A stretch of 64,000 nt of DNA from Rotaria sordida (lineage: Eukaryota > Rotifera > Eurotatoria > Philodinida > Philodinidae). The translations under genes were made by a program, and so were the position numbers. The notes under the pieces are model-generated. The model ran no database searches, had not been told where the DNA came from, and saw only the letters and a program-made list of their open reading frames with translations. Numbering within the stretch: position 1 is the stretch's first letter; each line of letters starts with the position of its first letter. The stretch covers positions 124,001 to 188,000 of the forward strand of contig CAJNOL010000211.1 of assembly GCA_905250125.1 (NCBI GenBank), in the 5' to 3' direction. Positions 24,794 through 36,639 of this stretch are shown here, one piece after another.

Positions 24794-26079
24794 CAATTTT
24801 GAAACATGTAGAAATATTAATTAATCGATGTTGAATAGTCATTTGAATTTTACAAAGAATTTGTTATATTCAAATACGCTCAGTCATAGATCTGAGAAAA
24901 AGTAAGCATAAAACATTGATCAAAATTTATGGTCTCATTCCTTGATTCCATTAATGAAAATCAATTTCGTTCTGTAAGTAATTGAAATATACGTACATAT
25001 CATAATGAAGTGATCGAAGTGCATATTTATGTTCCTCTATAGTTGTACAGTTTGTAGATGAAAAAGAAATTGCCTTTGAAAACTCTCTTGTCACTTAAAA
25101 TATTAAGCTGCAATGTGTGTCCTCGAATTGTATTATTTGCTTGGCAAGAAGTTCATCAATCATAGATCTTCAGGCTTTCGATTGCTTCAATCCAAAGGAT
25201 GACAGTTTTTCTCTTCGTAGTTTATTTCACTCTCATCATCCAAGAATTAATTTTTGCTTTTTGTTAATTATCACTATGCAGTCTTCTTTTAAAATTAATA
25301 ATTACAAAATTAGTACTCAACATAGAAACGATGCTTCTTACTTATATACCGCTAAGAAAATAGTCTGCTACTAATCATATTATGATATACAATACTTTAC
25401 TATTTTAGAACCATAAATTAACTAAAATTCCATGCGACGTATGAAGAGTAATAATGTTAATAACAAACGAGAAAAATCGTGGGTAGGACAAGAATTTTTT
25501 ACTTAGTCTCATTCTACCACAAACTCTTAGATTAGAATATCATTGCCGACAAATGACTTTTTTTTTTGCTATATTACAGTTTTCTTTTTTCATATCGTAA
25601 AAATACACTGACAACATAGAATTTTTTTCTTTCATGTAAACATTAACCGTATATCTACTTCATAAGTCATCGTAATATTGTTTTATTTCTTAGGTAAATT
25701 AAAATGAGAAATAGTGAATATGAAGTTTACTCGAAAATATAGAAAGAAAAATGTATAAAATTCAATTAACTATTCTAATCAATGTTATATTTAACGTGAA
25801 GTTTAGTGAATTCTCAAAGTTTATGATTATTGTATAGGATAGAATTTAATTGCACTCAAAAAGTATGTAGATTTTATTCCTTTTGGCATATAAAAGGTCA
25901 ATGAGATACTAATTTCTATTTTGACGTATGTAAATCTTTTTTTAGGTGTTTATTGACATAGATGTTAATTAATCTCTGATATAAGTTATATGTCACTTCC
26001 AGATAACTTTTAGAAAATAAGAAAGGTTTCATTCTCATTGATGTTCATTTATTTTGCTCAATAAGAAAAACAAAAAGTA

Positions 26080-27072
26080 ATGTCTTCATCGGATGCATCT
26101 GCAATCGCTGCATGGAATAATACTTCAGCTGCAGTCAATCGTTATTTTTCAATATTTATTTTTCTTTTTGGTACAATTGGAAATATTCTTAATATACTTG
26201 TTTTATCACAACGAGCACTTCGTACTAATTCATGTTCATTATTTTTTCTTATTTCATCAATAGCTAATCTTGCTGCTATATTATCAGGTTTAACAACACG
26301 AATGTTATCAGGTTGGACATTAGATTTAACAAATACAATTAATTGGTTATGTAAATTACGTGCTTTTGTTTTATTTTTTTCAAGAAATATTGCTTCATGG
26401 TTAATTATGTTAGCTGCTATTGATCGATGGCTTTTATCATGTCGTAATGTTCATCGTCGACAGATGAGTACATTGAAAAATGCTTATCGTGGAATCATTA
26501 TCACTATTATTTTTTCAATTATTCTTTATATTCCAGTATTAGTTTGTTATGAAGCAAATTTAATTAATTCTCCACTTAAATGTTACAGTAAAACAATTTC
26601 TTGTCGTCTATTCAATGATTTCTCTTATGCATGTCTTACAATATTGTTTCCTATGATAACTATGTTATTATTTGGTTTAATGACAATTGGTAATATTAAT
26701 GTAGTTAAAAATCGTGTTCATGTATCAAGTATTATAGAATTAAAAACTACAGGAAATCCTTCGATTTTAGAACGAACAACACAAACATCAAAGAAGAAAT
26801 TAGACAATCGACTTTCGTTTATGCTTTTTATACAAATTATTCTTCTTAGTTTATGTACTTTTCCACAAGCTATACAAAAAATGTATTCAACATTAATACC
26901 AAATGAAGTTGAAACACCATTAAGAATAGCAATTGAAAATTTTATATTTAATTTATTTCTTTTAATGACTTATTTTGCACATGGAATGCCATTTTATATT
27001 TATACATTAAGTGGAGGAACAGTCTTTCGAAATGCATTGAAACAGTACGTGGAAAAAATATATAAATTTTAA
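26080..27072 (+). CDS. class A (rhodopsin-like) G-protein-coupled receptor
   Basis: Intronless, 330 residues, seven hydrophobic segments. TM1 has the G-N motif (GTIGNILNILVL, about 31-42). Cys91 near the top of TM3 can pair with Cys168 or Cys175 in extracellular loop 2. TM3 ends in DRW (115-117), a variant of DRY. TM7 ends GMPFYIY, a degenerate NPxxY, followed by a short amphipathic tail. N-glycosylation is possible at Asn13-Asn14 (NNTS). The layout resembles the FMRFamide-like/peptide orphan receptors that are numerous and often intronless in bdelloids (family knowledge), but the ligand cannot be inferred. The changes in DRY and NPxxY may alter coupling. The ATG at 26080 gives the expected short extracellular N-terminus. 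Confidence 0.92.
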   Translation: MSSSDASAIAAWNNTSAAVNRYFSIFIFLFGTIGNILNILVLSQRALRTNSCSLFFLISSIANLAAILSGLTTRMLSGWTLDLTNTINWLCKLRAFVLFFSRNIASWLIMLAAIDRWLLSCRNVHRRQMSTLKNAYRGIIITIIFSIILYIPVLVCYEANLINSPLKCYSKTISCRLFNDFSYACLTILFPMITMLLFGLMTIGNINVVKNRVHVSSIIELKTTGNPSILERTTQTSKKKLDNRLSFMLFIQIILLSLCTFPQAIQKMYSTLIPNEVETPLRIAIENFIFNLFLLMTYFAHGMPFYIYTLSGGTVFRNALKQYVEKIYKF

Positions 27073-28572
27073 ATGATTTTATCAAATTAACAATAAACAT
27101 TTTAAAGTCTTTTCATTTGTGTTTGCTGTTGTAAATTATATTAAATAAATGTCTATAAAGAATAATTTTATTTATGATTATTGAAGTGAAAATAAACACG
27201 AATGATTTCGATATTTTTTTTTATTTCGCTGATATATATGGATCATAACGATATATCTATCTGTTGTTTATAGAATTAAGAAAGAACATCAAAAGCTACG
27301 CCAATGGTTAAACATATAATTCATTTCAGTAGAATTATTATACGTATAGCTATCTGATGTCAAACTTTTTTAATAGTACCATATCATATAATTATTGAGA
27401 CATTTTTTTCTTTAGATCTCTATATTAGTATAGTCGGGTCTTATTGATACTTTTTTCACAAGATATATAATATAAAGGTCTTGTCGAAGTACAGACGATG
27501 AGATCAGTGGATTCTAACTTAATTTAAAACTGTAGGACAGTGTGATCTGAAACTTTCAGCAAATGTAGATCTTGTCATTAGTAATCATTGTTATGAGTCT
27601 CATCCACATAAATTGAAGTTTTGACTTTGCTTTAGTTTTTCAACTGATTTGAAAATGTCAACTAAATGATTAAGTATATAATGTTGCATCCCATGGTATA
27701 TTACATTTTCAACATATACACTAGCAGAAAGTCAATTTGATATTATATGCGTTTTGTCTTTTCAAGTCTTTAAAATTTGTTAATATGTGAAGTATCAGAG
27801 ATATCAATATTCAAAGTGGCAGATAGTCGGAGTTATTCATATTTGGTAGTTTTAAAATAAAAGTTAGAACAAATTTGTCATAGATAGCAATGAATTGTGA
27901 CTAAAAATATTTCGTGTTCAAGACAGTATTTTATCACATACTGAGAAATGAAATATTAGAAAAGATATTGTTATTTTCCTGTCATCTGATGATTAGGAAA
28001 AAAAAAGAAGCCATACATGTCTAGGGTTAAACAGTAGTTAAGTTATATCTCTATAGGAAAGAAAATCAGCCAAAGAATTCTTTTTTTTATTCCAATTAAT
28101 GCATATAATGAACATATTTTTTGATCTTCTTAGCATGTTAACTGTTTTATGACATATGAAATTCAATCTGAATAAAATCACATTTTTTACCATTTCTACA
28201 CAATAGAACGAGATTTTTCTTGTTTAAAAATGATGAGCATCTTTTCAATTAATAATATGACTTAGAAGCATATCTTATGATATTTCTTCGAGTCATTTCA
28301 TTGTTCGTTCGAACACTTATTAGATTAATTCTAATATAATCATACAGAAATTCATTTCAACCGAATAAACCAAAAGTTTTGCGACATTTTAGAAAAATCA
28401 ATTTATTTCAAGAGAGAACAAAGTGATAAAATAATAACATAATGATTCAAAAGCTACAATAGAGTACTAGTAGAGTCAACTATGTTCATCTATAATTAGT
28501 TCATCCTCATGTTCTTTCACTGAACGTAATCGTCGAAGGAAAGCAACGATTACGTCCTGCACATAATTAGTA
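27073..28572. other. non-coding interval
   Basis: A/T-rich, with no supportable gene. AATAAA-like signals just after the GPCR stop (27090-27150) could end its transcript. The sequence near 28370 (CCAAAAGTTTTGCGAC) might be an end of the neighbouring mariner, but I found no matching inverted copy. Confidence 0.55.
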
Positions 28573-29347
28573 TCAACTTTCTTGTTTGCTTTTTCGACGC
28601 AAATCATTGATTGTTTTGACTTTGTGATATTCCACGTGATTTGAGATGTTATCCTAGATTGAATAATCCAATGGATTAAGCTCTGAAGAATTTGGTGGCC
28701 ATTTTGTTATCGGAATGAAGAATTTAAAGTTATGTCGGCACCATTTTTGAACCTTTTGATTAGTATGCGAGCTAGCTCCATCCTGTTGGTAGCCCTAATT
28801 TTTGTATTCAAATAGCCGATCATCATTATTTTTATAAAATGATAACAATTGAGTATAATAGCGTTTGCCTTTTTGAAAAAAGTATGGACGTGTAAGTCCA
28901 TACCATGGTGCATCCAATGCGACTATGATATTCACCGAATATTTTTCTATTTTATATAGTTCACCGCATTCATTAGTATCAAATCGATTATCAGCTCACA
29001 CAATATCATTTTTCGGATTGAAAAAGCCATTTTTGATAGATATCTTTTCATCGATAGACATCGTTTTTTAAAATTTATCACGGTTGATGTTCTTCCTAAT
29101 CCATTAGCAACATGATTTTCTTATTGGTTTTTGATCTTCTTTTGACTTTTGAATATTAGTTTTTCGATAATATTTTTTTATTTAAATCAATATGGAGTAC
29201 TTGCTTGATAGTTTGAACACTACTTTTAAAGTTTTTCGCCATTGTTTGTAAACTTTTTCGATGTATATTAGAATTCAGCCTTTTTTTTACCAAATAGATG
29301 AGTTTTTTCGTACGGCCAGTTCTAATAATAATTATATATGAAATCAA
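28573..29347 (-). pseudogene. mariner transposase remnant (DD37D type)
   Basis: Read on the minus strand, the N-terminal part (29347-29156) has a helix-turn-helix-like segment (RTGRTKKLIYLVKKRLNS...). The catalytic part includes ALDAPWYGLTRPYFF, then QQDGASSHTN and WPPNSSELNPLDYSI. The second and third acidic residues (QQD and NPLD) are separated by exactly 37 residues, the spacing of the maT/DD37D mariner group. Several stops interrupt it, including TGG-to-stop changes near NDIV*ADNRF, before GYQQDG, and right after LDYSI, and a frame change separates the N-terminal piece. It is dead. I could not define terminal inverted repeats. In life this enzyme would cut and paste the element at TA sites. 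Confidence 0.88.
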
Positions 29348-32300
29348 ATATACATCTTGAGATTTGGCGTAATATGATATAGCAATAAAAAATAAATATA
29401 GAAGTTTTTATTTAGTTTATATATCTATAGGAAAAAAGAGAAAGGAAATTTTTGGCCTTCAAACGACCATTCTCAACCTTAGACTGATGGTACAAACAAA
29501 CCAAAACAAAAATCAATAATGTATCCCAAAGAATATATATATATATATACTAAATAAAAGCTTCTACGTTCATTTTTGTTTTTTGCTATACGATGATATC
29601 ATTCTGCAATATGTTTTTTTTGTAAATAATTAAAGTTGAATTAATCATAATGTATTTTTTGAAAAAAAAAAATCAGTGAAAAAACATTTGATTATTGATG
29701 AAGTCCTCTTATAAATAAGCCATCACTTTTACGAATACTAAGAAAATATATTAGTATAGTCTTCGGTAAGAACTTCTCTTTTATTAAATGTTTGAAGAGG
29801 CAAATAGAATAAAATTCATGAGATAATGATTTCTTTATTTTTATAATTAAATATGAAATATGTTATTATATATATATGGATTTATTTCAATTGAATTTTT
29901 TGATACTATACAAGATAAAAAATGTTAGACGTTATATTAAGACATGAGATTAAACCGTTTAAAATAGTATTGATGGATTCATGAAATCGAGGTAAATTGA
30001 AAGATTTGCTCAAAACGGTCGATATGATGTATTTTTTTTTGTCCTTTTGTGTAGTTCATGAATATTAGTCAATTTTAACTTCTATTCAAATGCTGATTGA
30101 AATAAAAAAGAAAATACACCTTGAACATATAAAAAATGACAATGAGATTAATGAAATAAAGCGCAAAACTTTATATGTGTCTATTTTTATTGACATACGA
30201 CCAGTCTTGTGATAATTTTGACAACAGAAAATATTGACTTTTAGCTTTTAGGGTTTGATTTTTTTTTTGTAGATAATGAAAAAAAAACGAGATATCAGTA
30301 TCTCACACATTTCTATATGAGACATGATAGCATCCAATTAATATTCAGACAAAACTTAGACAGAATATGGCTTATGTTCATTTAAAAGTTATTGTTTTTC
30401 TTTTTATTTCGATCCGATGAAATACATTGTATTGACTTTTCGATTATAACTAAAACGAACAACAGATCAGTATATTGTAGCAGCGAATGCAGACAATTAT
30501 GTAATTTAAAATTTATTCTATGCAATACATGAAAGTTATATACATTTTAACTCTGCAGAGCGTTTTATTTTCAGGAGAAACACAGTGTTTAGCGACCTCA
30601 TTCAAATTCTATTTATCTATGGATGTTGATTTGCGCCACTAGTAAATGCAAATTAAAGTGTTTTTTTTTCATTCAATATTAATACTTGATTTTTCAGCAG
30701 AATTGCTTTCAATGCATAATATTTTTCCCATAGTTAAGCCTTTAAGTCACTAGAATATTCTAAAATTTTTAATCCAAACTAATGCTTTCTTGTCGAGACA
30801 ATAGAACTTCAAAAATGGCACAATTAGGTAAATAGATAATTCTGACGTCTAGAAAAAAAACGGATTCCGGCAAAACGTGTTAGAAAATTACTGGAAAATG
30901 TTGGAGTTCTGAGTTTATTTGGTTTGTCGTTTTGATCGAAAGCGATTAAAAAAAATTCAAACTGTACTAGTCCGTTTAGATTTATGTCCTTTCTATGCAT
31001 CCTTTTCAGTAGTTTCAAAACATAAAATAATGATAGACTTTATTGTGTACACAACGACGAGTATGAGTTGCGGCTCTTCAGAGAGCGCTAATTCAACTTT
31101 CAAGTTTGACATGTGTGACAGATTCGGACGTACAGAAAAGAAAATATCATAAGTATGATTGTATTTAAGATTTAGTCATATTTTGGATTTCTCTCAGGAA
31201 AGACTTGTTATTTTTTTTTTAATCAACGTTTTCCGAAGAAATCATAAAGTGGATTATATGGGAAATCAACGCAGTATTTCGAGCTAGAATGTTCGAAAAT
31301 TTTTCTCGTTGATTCTTGTTGTTTTCCATTGGAAATATAAGAGCAAGTTTACTGAACATCATAGGAAAGATTCTGAGATTTTTCGGCTTGACATACTGCT
31401 TTCGTATTCCACTGTTTTTCCGTCGGAACAGATCCGTATACATTCATTTGAATTTTGTTAATAATTTGAAAAATTTAAGTAGATTTAAAAACTGCGAAAT
31501 ATCAGACCAAAAATCTACTAATCAAGGTTGTTAAAAAGAATCCTTCAACAGGTCAAGAAATCAGTAAAATGGTGCAAAGTAAAGGACGAATCCTTTCGAG
31601 TTTTTTCATATTTCATCGAATTCGACTTATAGCCAAAAGATAGAGTAAGAATAACTAGAACATCTAAGAATATTCGATGATAAATATAATTTTTACATGA
31701 TCATATCAAAAGTTAAGATGGTACAATATTTCGATCAACATATTTTTGCTTTGTCAATAAACATACGCATTTAACATGACGTTTATATTCTCGGTTATTT
31801 TGATGAAAATTGTTTCCTCATCAAAATTAATTTAAAATGAAATAGAGGAACCGATTTCATCGCTTTATACATTTATAACTATATTTTTAAAGAATATGTT
31901 TCGTTCTTGAAATTGTTTTGTTTTTCGATAATTTCCCAGTCTACAATAGACTAGTAAAACATTCGAAAAGTATGTTTTCATTTGCTTTAATAGTAACAAA
32001 GTTTGCTCTTCAAAGGGAAATTTAAAAAAAAACTGCAACGAAAAGTTCTCTCCAGCACATTTGCAACTGGAAAGATTCTTGTCAAACAACAAAAAAACTA
32101 ATAATGAAGTATACAAAAACATCATCAAATAGCATCACATTGTTCGTTTATACCTGGATGATTGCATGAAAGAATGAAAAAAAATACTACGAAAAAAACT
32201 GCCCGAATCGAACGAATAAAATACAACTGCTGAAAAGGTATGCACACAACAATATATTGTCATTTTTCTGTGTTGACTTGCGAAGTCCTTAATAAAAAAT

Positions 32301-34063
32301 AAATCAAACATTTCGAGTTTCACTAATGGATTTTATGAAATATTTATTAATTCTGTCACCATACAGTTAAGATATTTTGTATAGGCAGATTGTCATTTTT
32401 GAAAAAAAAAGTAGCCTTCTGCATTGACTATATTCTGTAATGTGTACACAAATGAAGTCATTTGACTTGCTCGCAGTCGTATATATTGTTGAGATGTGAA
32501 GTAAATGTGGCGAAAGAAAAAAAACATTCTTCAAAATTTAAAGTGACAATCCAGGTTTCTATATCCTATAGAAGATTGAATACGAAGTGAAGCCTATCGA
32601 TCGATGATAGAAGAAAAGTTTTATCCTTTGTTCTTGTTACACATGTCGAGAAATATGAAAAAAAAAATTGGTAGTTGTCCAGATAGTTCATTCTCAAAAG
32701 AGTTACAATTTTTATATAAAACAAGTTTCAAAACGTAGCATAGAATTATATTTATATACTTTGAGGATAGTTTTACATAATGCTTGTTCGTTAATCGTTT
32801 AGTACTAGTATATATTTATTTGTTGATATTTTTTTGCAGTAGGAAACTGATTTGATTAGCCTTGCATTTATAAATATTTAATATAGAACATTATCAGCAT
32901 TGATTACACAATTCGTTAATTATTTAAAATGAAATCTATGAATATTTAATGAATCAAGTAGCTATTCTATTTAAATGAATAGTTTTGTATATCTTCGATA
33001 CTTTTGTTTGATAGTACAACTATAAGAAAATAAAAAACATGTTTGTCCGATCGATAGTGATAATAAGAAATATTGTAAAAAATTGAAACTACCGACGTGT
33101 TACAAAAGATTCTATCGAAACAGTTAACATCTATTACTTATATACCTAAATAATCGTAAGAAAAAAAACTGCGATCGTCCTTTTTTTTTTACCTTTAGAT
33201 TGTTAAAGATAAATCTTAAATAACACTGATTATGTTTAAATAGTACTTGTTTTAGTTGCTAAGACATGATTTAAATAGAAAAATGATATATAGATTGAAA
33301 GTATTACTTTTGAGAGGCTATGTTTTAAATACTTTTAGTTCGAGACTATACTCTTAACCAGTGATCCATATATACATCATGAACTTTATCATCACGTGAA
33401 ATTGATGCAATCATTTATAGTGTATATTTTTGTTTTCGATGTATTTGCAAAAAAAGCAAACATCAAATAGAAGGAACTTTCAACATTATCGCTTTTTTTT
33501 TGTACGGCACATGTTCGAGTTCTCCACTAAGAAATGAAAATGTGCGTGATGTAAAATCATTCTCTTTTACATATATGTGTATTTTGTCGGTAACCAAAAG
33601 GATTAATGTCTATGATACATTTCTCTTATATGGCATTGTGTTTAATTTATATCATATTATTTATTTTTTATCATAATTGTTAGACATTGTTATCAAGATA
33701 AAAATATATTTAATTTGTTTCTATCCAATGAAATACTAGCACAAGTATGCTACACAAAATTGCTCTTATCAAAAAAAACACACATTGTGATATGGTGCAA
33801 ATATTTTGAAAATATAAATTCTCTTTTCAACATGATTATATAGCTAATAAATGATTTAGTATGAAAATTTATCATATTTTATTCACAGCAATAAAACTAC
33901 AGGAACACCGTAAAAATACAATATCACATATACTCAGATTAGTTACTATTATCTGAATCGTAATGCGATTTAACTTGAACATATTAAAGAGAATTTCTAC
34001 TAATTCCATCCAGGAGTAAATATTATATAAACATATTTGATTCGATCGATTATTTTCGATAAT
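29348..34063. other. non-coding interval
   Basis: About 4.7 kb with only short frames on both strands (for example around 30820-31540), none with a recognisable domain. It includes an (AT)n tract near 29538-29553. No structured repeat was found by eye. Confidence 0.5.
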
Positions 34064-34645
34064 TTATGAAGAAAGACTCATTTTTGTATTATTATTTTCA
34101 TCTAAGAAATAATTTTTTAATGTTTTTGATGAAAATTGAAATGTATAACGAGTATTAGTTTTTTGCATAATATTCGATTTATAGTACCATCTGATAGCTC
34201 TTGCAAATTTATCATATGTCATTCTTTGATTTGATTGTCGACTTTTAACTGCTTGCCATAGTTCAGCAACTTTTTGTGGTTGATGAATTAGAAATACACC
34301 TTTGGATTTATCTATGAATGATGCATAACATATATATTGCGGTTTACCAAGAAGAAGAATAAGAAATTCAAAAAGACGAGGAGATCTTTGACGCTTTGAT
34401 ATTAAATCTTCCACAAGCCATTCTTTTCTGTTCAGTGGAACGTCATATGAAGGTACTTCTGAGAAGTCATTTAGACTATCAGTCGATTCTGTTTCGAATT
34501 GTGATGGAGAAAAATCGATTAGCCATCCTTTTAGAGAATCGATGACATCATTTGAATTTTGTTCAATATACATTGTATTAGGATCAAAATCGATAATACC
34601 ATCAAAAAGAACTGGATCATAATTTTCATCAATTTCATCGAACAT
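34064..34645 (-). CDS. ETS-domain transcription factor (Spi-like)
   Basis: A 193-residue frame from the ATG at 34645; the frame stays open to 34741 but has no earlier ATG. The N-terminal half is acidic (MFDEIDENYDPVLFDG...), as in activation domains. The ETS DNA-binding domain covers about residues 85-170: LFEFLILLLGKP (helix 1), KGVFLIHQPQKVAELWQAVK (helix 2), MTYDKFARAIRWYY (recognition helix, both base-contacting arginines present) and RYTFQF (last strand). Of the three classic ETS tryptophans only the one in ELWQ remains; helix 1 lacks it, as in the PU.1/Spi branch, and ICYAS replaces the middle one. The ARA before the second arginine also resembles Spi. It should act in the nucleus on GGAA sites. 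No intron is seen; an upstream exon cannot be excluded. Confidence 0.85.
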   Translation of the reverse strand: MFDEIDENYDPVLFDGIIDFDPNTMYIEQNSNDVIDSLKGWLIDFSPSQFETESTDSLNDFSEVPSYDVPLNRKEWLVEDLISKRQRSPRLFEFLILLLGKPQYICYASFIDKSKGVFLIHQPQKVAELWQAVKSRQSNQRMTYDKFARAIRWYYKSNIMQKTNTRYTFQFSSKTLKNYFLDENNNTKMSLSS

Positions 34646-36454
34646 TATAAGAAATTCAATTAATTTTACACAATAAATTTTAATAAAATAACGAAGAAAT
34701 GATTTGTTTACGGTTTTATAGAAGACGTCGAACGAATTCAATGATTTGAAACCAAAAGGAGCTGCAATGTGTCAATTTTTTTCTTGTGACTGACGACAAT
34801 AAAAGAGCGTAACATAAAAATGTATGTTAAAGGAAAGAAAAAGACGCCTTTCGCCGAAACGTAGTTGACTGTCTATGTCAGTCCCGTAATCGTTGGTCGT
34901 TTTTTTTTATAGCCCACAGTGTTACTTGGAATATTCCGAATAAATCAAAGAACAACAGAATCAAAAAAACTAAGCAACCAAACAATGTAATACTAGTAGA
35001 AGTGACGCTACTCGAATGAAAAAAAACCCTGCTTGGTATTTCCAACGTACAACAGTGCCCAACATGATGCATTTGTAAAAAGATTACGTCTAAAAAAATA
35101 TTTTGTAAGAATCAGCTTTCTGACAAATAGGGTTTTTAATCCATCGAGAAAATTTAATGACATCATGAGAGTACACATTAATGTAATATTCAACTCTTTA
35201 CATTAATAGAATTCTTTTTAGAAATAATTTCTAAATCATTATACGCTGGTATAGATAAATAAGATTCATTTGTATTTTACAGCAATACATCTTTCATATA
35301 GATATAGAATTGGTCTTTAAATTATACATTGTAATTATGAATTAACAGTTTTGAGAAGTTTGTTTTCATCAATGTGGGAAAAAACCCTATTGAAAAAGAA
35401 TATGTAGGATGACTCATATGTCAACAAGAAGAACAGAACCATTTTTTTTTTGATAAACACATAAATAAAACAGAGCACCTCAGAGTGTATTATGCAAAAT
35501 AAATGGTTTTTTTTTTCAGTATACATTGGAAGATTGTTTATCTCTTTGATGTAGAATTCGTATGATTCACTGGAAACGAAGTGACAAGTAATGAAACAGA
35601 AGATTTTAAAAACTACAAAAAAAAAATTCTAATATTACATTAATAAACATGTGATCACGTTTTTTTTTCTCATTCTCCTAAATAATATGAGTTACTGTAG
35701 GCATACTTAAAAGAAAAAAGTTTTCGTGATGATAAAAACAATAGCTGCGCACGTTGAAGTATTTGAGATATCGACTACTCAAGAATATCTAAAAACATCA
35801 AATCTTAAAAATATCGTAAAAAAAGACATGTATTTTTTCAGTGAAAGCCGTGCAAAACAACGAATGATAATGGTTGTGTGGACTTTAAAATGTTGGAAAT
35901 CATAAAGGCCAACTTAGTCATGAATATATACGATGTTTTATCTAGCATGTGATTCACATTTCTTGGAAGATCTAGTTCGAGCTTCGAAATTAACAATTAT
36001 TCCCATTTATACAATGTATTTTCATCCTTTTCCAAGAAGGAAATTTTCAGGAAAGGCACATGATATATAATGTGGTGGTTGTGTATGTTCTACTAATCAG
36101 CGCGTCATGCATCTTAGTGATTCAGATGCTATGATGAAATATTATGTGATCAGACATATTATTCACGTTTTATTATTTCTTGTTAAGAGTCTAGCTGGAA
36201 ATTTCTATAAAATTCTGTATTTTATGACACAATTAGAATTGTGAAAAATACTATTAGTATTGAAGTGACATCATTCGAACATGACATCGATATTCTCACT
36301 TTTAATTTCGATACAAAGTGTAATAAATATCAGAATATTATATATCTTAAGAAAAGAATGCAAGGCATATCAAACGTAGTGATTTTTGTACATAAAATTC
36401 CATCAGATAAAGTCAATCAAGTTTTTGAGCTAGCAGTCATGCTGACTCATAAAT
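34646..36454. other. non-coding interval
   Basis: Upstream region of the ETS gene and beyond. No supportable gene or repeat. Confidence 0.5.
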
Positions 36455-36639
36455 CAGAGGCGTAACTAGGAATTTTCCAAGTGGATGGTGCCTAATTTGT
36501 TATGATGAGTGCACACAAGCAGGAACATACTTTTTTATATTGTGAAAAGGTTTTTTATCGGTACCCCCGATCCCTCCTCCCAGGTGTTTTTTGACCAAAG
36601 AAGAGAGTGTACAGGCACTCTTCTCTGGCTACGTCCCTG
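36455..36639. mobile_element. hAT-like MITE (CAGRGRCGTARC ends)
   Basis: It starts CAGAGGCGTAACTAGG and ends CTGGCTACGTCCCTG (reverse complement CAGGGACGTAGCCAG), a terminus type common in animal non-autonomous hAT elements. It is about 185 bp and G+C-richer than its flanks. A clean 8-bp target duplication is not evident (TCATAAAT against TTATGGTT), so the copy is old or the border is off by a few bases. Confidence 0.65.

Larger units (their letters stand above)
23585..26079. other. non-coding interval with palindrome and gap
   Basis: No supportable gene. It contains the palindrome at 24095-24793 (separate entry) and then A/T-rich sequence up to the GPCR start. The 80-residue minus-strand frame at 24296-24538 lies in the palindrome's left arm and matches nothing I recognise. 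Confidence 0.55.

Noticed and set aside
28370..28410. CCAAAAGTTTTGCGAC as a terminal repeat of the D37D mariner
   Set aside because: I could not find its inverted partner on the other side (29350-30200), so the border stays undefined.
30824..31534. Cluster of short frames on both strands
   Set aside because: None has a recognisable motif; they overlap in opposite directions and cannot be joined into a consistent exon set.
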